Assembly (NCBI GenBank): GCA_021850505.1
Contig: JAJZLW010000134.1
Coordinates: 1-10,169 of the forward strand
Reading direction: 5' to 3'
Source: Thermoplasmata archaeon
Lineage (GTDB): Archaea > Thermoplasmatota > Thermoplasmata > Thermoplasmatales > Thermoplasmataceae
DNA length: 10,169 nucleotides
Shown here piece after piece: positions 7,501 through 10,169 of the stretch (positions are counted from its first letter, which is position 1; every line of letters starts with the position of its first letter). Position numbers and translations under genes: made by a program. The notes beneath the pieces were generated by a model. That model was not told where the DNA came from. It worked only from the letters and a program-made list of their open reading frames with translations, and did no database searches.

Positions 7501-8073
7501 ATGCCAATTGAAAAATATGGCGACGTCTGCTTTGAAGAATGCGAAGGCGTCTATCCGCCTTCGGAAGACACTTTTCTTCTCATGGAGACTGCAAAACCTT
7601 CTGGAAAGATACTGGAACTGGGATCAGGATCAGGAATCCTGGCGATTTACTGCGCAAAGAGAGGATTCGATACTGAAGCCTCAGACATATCTGATTCCGC
7701 AATTGAATGTATCAGAAAAAACGCTGCTCTTAATAAAATAAGTTTAAGAATAACCAAATCGGATCTGTTCCAGAATATCAACGGTATTTACGATACAATC
7801 ATTTTTAATCCACCTTATCTGCCGACACAGGACAACCTGCCCGGATCTGAACAGTGGGATGGTGGCCCCGATGGCTTTGCGGTTATTCGAAGATTTCTTG
7901 GCGGATTGAAAAGTCATCTTTCTGAAAGAGGATCTGCTTTCACAATCCTGTCTGACCTCACTGACATTAAATCAATCGTTTCTGAATTCAATGATCTTGC
8001 CTTTGAACCAATAAAAGAGGCAAGGTTTGATTTCGAATCGATCTGGTCTTATATGATCACACAAGGGAGATAA
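7501..8073 (+). CDS. HemK/Mtq2-like N5-glutamine methyltransferase (probable release-factor methylase)
   Basis: SAM-dependent class I methyltransferase of 190 residues. It shows the family N-terminal YPPSEDTFLL (18-27; compare the YEPAEDSFLL type of Mtq2), SAM-binding motif I ELGSGSG (39-45), acidic SDIS (61-64) at the end of strand 2, and catalytic NPPY (103-106), the signature of enzymes that methylate a planar amide or amine nitrogen. The compact length without the extra N-terminal domain of bacterial PrmC matches the archaeal/eukaryotic Mtq2 type. Mtq2 works with Trm112 to methylate the Gln of the GGQ motif in release factor eRF1/aRF1. I infer the same role here. Alternatives are another N-methyltransferase with NPPY, such as an RNA or DNA adenine enzyme. 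It ends 2 bp before the DRG GTPase gene, and its last codons contain that gene's SD. Confidence 0.87.
   Translation: MPIEKYGDVCFEECEGVYPPSEDTFLLMETAKPSGKILELGSGSGILAIYCAKRGFDTEASDISDSAIECIRKNAALNKISLRITKSDLFQNINGIYDTIIFNPPYLPTQDNLPGSEQWDGGPDGFAVIRRFLGGLKSHLSERGSAFTILSDLTDIKSIVSEFNDLAFEPIKEARFDFESIWSYMITQGR
8063..8069 (+). promoter_or_regulatory. Shine-Dalgarno of the DRG GTPase gene (supports its TTG start)
   Basis: AAGGGAG lies in the last codons of the upstream methyltransferase. Its GGGAG core is 6 nt before the TTG at 8076, a normal SD spacing. Together with the family-like N-terminus it decides the unusual TTG start. Confidence 0.55.
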
Positions 8074-8075
8074 TT

Positions 8076-9161
8076 TTGCCCACAATTGAAGATAAGATTA
8101 AGGACATCCAGGCTGAGCTGAAAAAGACCCAGTATAACAAGGCAACAGAGCACCACATCGGCATTCTAAAAGCAAAGATGTCCCAGCTCATAATCGAATC
8201 CGAAAGCCACAGAAAAGGCGGAGGAAAAGGTTTCTCAATCCAGAAGAGCGGTGACGCTACAGTTGCCCTTGTTGGGTACCCGAACGTCGGAAAATCAAGC
8301 CTGCTCAATCGACTGACAGACAGTGACAGCGAAATTGGGAGTTATGCTTTCACGACATTGAAAGTGATACCGGGCACCATGAAATTCAGGGGTGCCATAA
8401 TTCAGATACTTGACCTCCCGGGAATAATAGAAAACGCAGCTGCCGGATCAGGCAGGGGTCGCGAAGTCCTCTCAGCTGTAAGAGCCGCTGATCTGATTCT
8501 TCTTGTTACTGATGTCAGAACAGGTGGCATTGACAACATCATAATGGAGCTGAGAAACGCAGGAATGGTCGTTGGCAGGAAGAAGAAAAACATTTCGATG
8601 AAAAAGACAAACAGCGGAGGGATACGGGTCTATTCACCAAAGTCAACGCCTGTAAGGGAAACTGAGATAAGAGATATATTGAAGGAATTCAAGATAACCA
8701 ACTGTGAGCTTTACATCCGGGAGGCTGTGGACGCTGACGACATAATCGATTTTCTAAGGGGAAACACAATTCATCTTCCAGTGCTTATCGCGGTAAACAA
8801 ATCAGATCTCGCTTATGACCGCGAAAAGATTGAAGATTCGCTTCCAGTTAGGATAAAGCATGTATTCGTATCAGCATCTACAGGAACCGGCGTTGAGGAT
8901 CTGAAAGTTGGAATATATGATTCTCTGAACCTTCTCCGGATCTATATGAGAGAAAAATCTGGCGAGACAGATTATGAGAGGCCTCTTATACTCAGAAGAG
9001 GTGCAAAGGTCAGGGATGTATGCAGGCACATCAGCAGGGAGATGCTTTCATCGTTCAGGTATGCGATTGTTCTGAACAGCAGGAGGAAGACCGCTGAGAT
9101 GAGAGTAGGCCTGGACTACAAAATGGAAGATGAAGATATAGTTACGATTATATCCAGATAG
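8076..9161 (+). CDS. drg: DRG-family (Obg superfamily) GTP-binding protein
   Basis: Translation-associated GTPase of the developmentally regulated GTP-binding protein family, found in archaea and eukaryotes. Eukaryotic DRG1/DRG2 bind ribosomes with partner proteins. The 361 residues are close to the family length (about 365). Order: helical N-terminus with the family phrase YNKATEHHIG (20-29), P-loop GYPNVGKSS (67-75), switch region with FTTL (92-95), G3 DLPG (113-116), the glycine-rich AAAGSGRGRE (121-130), an inserted S5D2L-like stretch (about 165-230), G4 NKSD (241-244), G5 SAST (266-269), and a C-terminal TGS domain (about 287-360). The start is TTG, supported by an SD 6 nt upstream and by the family-like N-terminus beginning at once. 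It follows the methyltransferase by 2 bp and is probably translated by reinitiation. All G motifs are intact, so it should bind and hydrolyse GTP. Confidence 0.95.
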   Translation: MPTIEDKIKDIQAELKKTQYNKATEHHIGILKAKMSQLIIESESHRKGGGKGFSIQKSGDATVALVGYPNVGKSSLLNRLTDSDSEIGSYAFTTLKVIPGTMKFRGAIIQILDLPGIIENAAAGSGRGREVLSAVRAADLILLVTDVRTGGIDNIIMELRNAGMVVGRKKKNISMKKTNSGGIRVYSPKSTPVRETEIRDILKEFKITNCELYIREAVDADDIIDFLRGNTIHLPVLIAVNKSDLAYDREKIEDSLPVRIKHVFVSASTGTGVEDLKVGIYDSLNLLRIYMREKSGETDYERPLILRRGAKVRDVCRHISREMLSSFRYAIVLNSRRKTAEMRVGLDYKMEDEDIVTIISR

Positions 9162-9184
9162 ATCAGCGAAACAACCTGAATTTG

Positions 9185-9209
9185 TATATTCACTATATTA
9201 TATTTACTA
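9185..9209 (+). repeat. 11-bp direct repeat upstream of the 115-residue gene
   Basis: TATATTCACTA (9185-9195) and TATATTTACTA (9199-9209) agree at 10 of 11 positions and start 14 bp apart. They lie just upstream of the TATA box at 9226. The position suits an activator or repressor site. The region is AT-rich, so chance similarity is possible. Confidence 0.35.
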
Positions 9210-9221
9210 CAGATATTTAGC

Positions 9222-9243
9222 AAAATTTATATAGAAGTATAAA
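9222..9243 (+). promoter_or_regulatory. Strong BRE/TATA promoter with a palindrome, for the 115-residue gene
   Basis: AAAA followed by TTTATATA (9226-9233) is the best archaeal TATA box in the window. TTTATA (9226-9231) and TATAAA (9238-9243) form a 6-bp inverted repeat around 6 bp, so a regulator could cover the box. Initiation about 25 bp downstream of the box would give a leader of about 20-25 nt, unlike the leaderless neighbours. Confidence 0.55.
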
Positions 9244-9267
9244 ATACACCTCTGCATTAATAACATT

Positions 9268-9275
9268 GGAGGTGA
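9268..9275 (+). promoter_or_regulatory. Full Shine-Dalgarno of the 115-residue gene
   Basis: GGAGGTGA ends 4 nt before the ATG at 9280. It is the only full-length SD I see before a gene start in this window and implies efficient translation from a real leader. Confidence 0.8.
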
Positions 9276-9279
9276 AAAA

Positions 9280-9627
9280 ATGACTGACAATGGTATTGAA
9301 GCACAGAGTTTTGAAGCAAAGAAAGTAGAGAACGAGGGCTCGTACAAATTTGAGAAAGGGGAAATAACCGGAGACAGGATGTCCTGCATGGAAAACATCG
9401 CGTCCGAGGTTAGCAAGATATGGGCAAAACATGACTTGACCATCCTGGATGCGAAGACCCTGATGCCATACCTTCTTTCGGCTGTTTTCACTGAAGCATA
9501 TGACTCAGACGTGGACATTCTGGACTACATAGAGAACTACATGAAGCCAGCGGTCTTTGAATATGTCAGAAGAATAAGGAACTCAAGGAAATTCAAAGGC
9601 ATAGAGCTTCAGACGATAAGTAAGTAG
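9280..9627 (+). CDS. Protein of unknown function, 115 residues, probably highly expressed
   Basis: I do not recognise a family. It is a small soluble protein with no signal peptide, membrane segment, zinc motif or known catalytic motif. Residues 1-33 are polar and charged with little hydrophobic content, so possibly disordered. From about 34 to 100 the sequence looks alpha-helical, with alternating hydrophobic and acidic residues (for instance IASEVSKIWAKHD, LMPYLLSAVFTEAYDSD and VDILDYIENYM). The end is basic (RRIRNSRKFKG). There is one cysteine, Cys36. Coding status is well supported by a TATA box, a full SD 4 nt before the ATG and a hairpin plus T-run at the stop. It is monocistronic, flanked by the DRG gene (118 bp upstream) and the UBP finger (88 bp downstream). 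The charge layout could suit a nucleic-acid or protein partner, but that is a guess. Confidence 0.8.
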   Translation: MTDNGIEAQSFEAKKVENEGSYKFEKGEITGDRMSCMENIASEVSKIWAKHDLTILDAKTLMPYLLSAVFTEAYDSDVDILDYIENYMKPAVFEYVRRIRNSRKFKGIELQTISK

Positions 9628-9672
9628 GCAGGTATCTGTCCTGCTTACAAAAATAATTTTCAATTTTTTTTT
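9624..9672 (+). terminator. Hairpin and T-run terminator of the 115-residue gene
   Basis: GTAGGCAGG (9624-9632) pairs with CCTGCTTAC (9640-9648) over 9 bp including one G-U, with a 7-nt loop. It is followed by T-rich sequence ending in nine Ts (9664-9672). The left arm contains the TAG stop codon (9625-9627). The T-run alone could terminate archaeal RNA polymerase; the hairpin may protect the mRNA end. Confidence 0.6.
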
Positions 9673-9685
9673 GAATCTGGATCAA

Positions 9686-9693
9686 TCTTAAAT
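9686..9693 (+). promoter_or_regulatory. TATA-like box of the UBP zinc-finger gene
   Basis: TCTTAAAT ends 22 bp before the ATG at 9716, and no SD precedes that ATG, so the mRNA is probably leaderless. Called by eye. Confidence 0.4.
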
Positions 9694-9715
9694 CGAATAA
9701 TGCAATCGTACAGCA

Positions 9716-9970
9716 ATGGATACATGCGAACATGTAAATCAGATAGATCAAAATGTAAAACCAGCAGGAACAGAATGCAGAGAATGCCTTGAGGAAGGCA
9801 CTAAAACCGTTCAGCTTCGAATGTGTCTTGTTTGTGGGCATTTAGGCTGCTGCGATTCTTCAGAGGGAATGCATGCGACCAGGCACTTTCAGGAAACAGG
9901 ACATGCAGTAATGACCGCATACCCTGACAGAAAGTGGAAATGGTGCTACGTAGATAAGAAATACCTCTAA
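9716..9970 (+). CDS. Stand-alone UBP-type zinc finger protein
   Basis: The 84 residues are almost entirely one UBP (ZnF-UBP, PF02148-like) domain. Candidate zinc ligands are all present: Cys4-x-His6, Cys21-x2-Cys24, Cys37-x2-Cys40, Cys45, His53-x3-His57-x5-His63. The CxxCGHLGCCDSS core and the C-terminal KWKWCYVD (73-80) are typical of short prokaryotic members. In eukaryotes this domain, found in deubiquitinases and HDAC6, binds the free Gly-Gly end of ubiquitin. Here no protease or other domain is attached. A role in recognising the C-terminus of a ubiquitin-like SAMP protein is possible but is inference. The ATG at 9716 is taken because Cys4 and His6 follow at once and a TATA-like box lies at leaderless distance. 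The preceding terminator suggests it is transcribed on its own. Confidence 0.9.
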   Translation: MDTCEHVNQIDQNVKPAGTECRECLEEGTKTVQLRMCLVCGHLGCCDSSEGMHATRHFQETGHAVMTAYPDRKWKWCYVDKKYL

Positions 9971-9984
9971 TTTTTTTAGATAAT

Positions 9985-10050
9985 GTCCGTGGGTTAAAAC
10001 CTGATGACTCAGAATCATCGTTAAGAACCACAATACTGCTTCCCACGGGT
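9985..10050 (+). other. Structured intergenic element (candidate small RNA or 5' regulatory RNA)
   Basis: GTCCGTGGG (9985-9993) can pair with CCCACGGGT (10042-10050): seven Watson-Crick pairs and two G-U, closing a 66-nt element. Inside, TGATGA (10002-10007) pairs with TCATCG (10015-10020) around a 7-nt loop, with one G-U. The left arm has a second possible partner: GTGGGTT (9989-9995) with AACCAC (10026-10031), one G bulged. The right arm is followed by a T-rich stretch (10055-10060). It could be a noncoding RNA, the 3' end of the UBP mRNA, or a switch-like leader for the next gene. It matches no RNA family I can name, and the strand is assumed. Confidence 0.4.
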
Positions 10051-10055
10051 CTTAA

Positions 10056-10063
10056 TTTTTATA
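10056..10063 (+). promoter_or_regulatory. TATA-like box before the right-edge gene
   Basis: TTTTTATA ends 38 bp before the ATG at 10102. Initiation about 25 bp downstream would leave a leader of roughly 15 nt. The same T-run could instead terminate transcription through the structured element just before it. Confidence 0.35.
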
Positions 10064-10101
10064 CTGGATCAACCTGATAAACAACCTGTGTATTTACTTC
10101 C

Positions 10102-10169
10102 ATGAACATCCAAAAAGCGATGTCATTAACGCTTTACTTTGGCATATTTGCAATGATTTCCGCCGCCAT
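10102..10169 (+). CDS. Probable membrane protein, first 22 codons only
   Basis: An open frame starts at the ATG and runs off the right edge: MNIQKAMSLTLYFGIFAMIS followed by two Ala. A short polar start followed by a hydrophobic run of about 15 residues looks like a first membrane helix or a signal peptide. No family can be named from so little. No SD precedes the ATG. The call rests on an open frame to the edge, the TATA-like box upstream and the hydrophobic pattern. Confidence 0.45.
   Translation, partial: MNIQKAMSLTLYFGIFAMISAA

Noticed and set aside
9207..9518. Minus-strand open frame opposite the 115-residue gene
   Set aside because: It overlaps a gene with TATA, SD and terminator on the plus strand, and shows no signals of its own.
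9985..10050. TPP riboswitch, suggested by AACCTGAT at 9998-10005 before a membrane-protein start
   Set aside because: There is no CTGAGA element upstream, no room for the P2/P3 arm, and the downstream GCGTAGGGA-like segment does not match.
9985..10050. tRNA gene, from size and a terminal helix
   Set aside because: No T-arm GGTTC...C pattern, no D-arm or anticodon stem of the right length.
10001..10076. Box C/D small RNA, suggested by CTGATGA and a later CTGA
   Set aside because: The boxes are about 65 nt apart with no D'/C' pair between them, and the TGATGA is better explained as a hairpin arm.

Overview
The window looks like a piece of an archaeal chromosome, most likely from a member of Thermoplasmatota (the Thermoplasma/Ferroplasma side). 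No species is claimed. The reasons are: archaeal BRE/TATA-like boxes about 20-30 bp before many start codons with no leader and no Shine-Dalgarno (SD) sequence; an archaeal DRG-type GTPase; an archaeal presenilin homolog (PSH); a cytoplasmic gamma-glutamyltransferase of the Thermoplasma/YwrD type; and a bacterial-type fused PurH, which few archaeal groups have. Genes cover nearly the whole window. No intergenic gap exceeds 150 bp. I see no mobile element, CRISPR array, tRNA or rRNA.

Layout. Positions 1-730 (minus) hold pdxT, whose stop overlaps by 4 bp the start of a glycine cleavage T-protein gene that runs off the left edge. A divergent promoter region (731-879) separates them from a plus-strand gamma-glutamyltransferase (880-2454), followed by purH (2592-4097). 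Convergent to purH is a minus-strand operon: topoisomerase I (topA, 7354-5054) with a nine-helix presenilin-type intramembrane protease (5088-4153) whose start lies inside the end of topA. A second divergent promoter region (7355-7500) leads to a plus-strand pair: a HemK/Mtq2-like glutamine methyltransferase (7501-8073) and, two bases later, a DRG/Obg-family GTPase with a TTG start (8076-9161). After that come a 115-residue protein of unknown function with an unusually strong promoter, a full SD and its own terminator (9280-9627), a stand-alone UBP-type zinc finger (9716-9970), a structured intergenic element (9985-10050) and the first codons of a probable membrane protein (10102 to the right edge).

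How the genes fit together. The left part has a one-carbon/purine theme: GcvT makes methylene-tetrahydrofolate, PdxT feeds synthesis of the PLP needed by GcvP, and PurH uses 10-formyl-tetrahydrofolate. The methyltransferase-DRG pair points to translation (release-factor modification and a ribosome-associated GTPase). Presenilin, DRG and the UBP finger all have well-known eukaryotic relatives. The least explained parts are the 115-residue gene with its elaborate upstream region and the element at 9985-10050.
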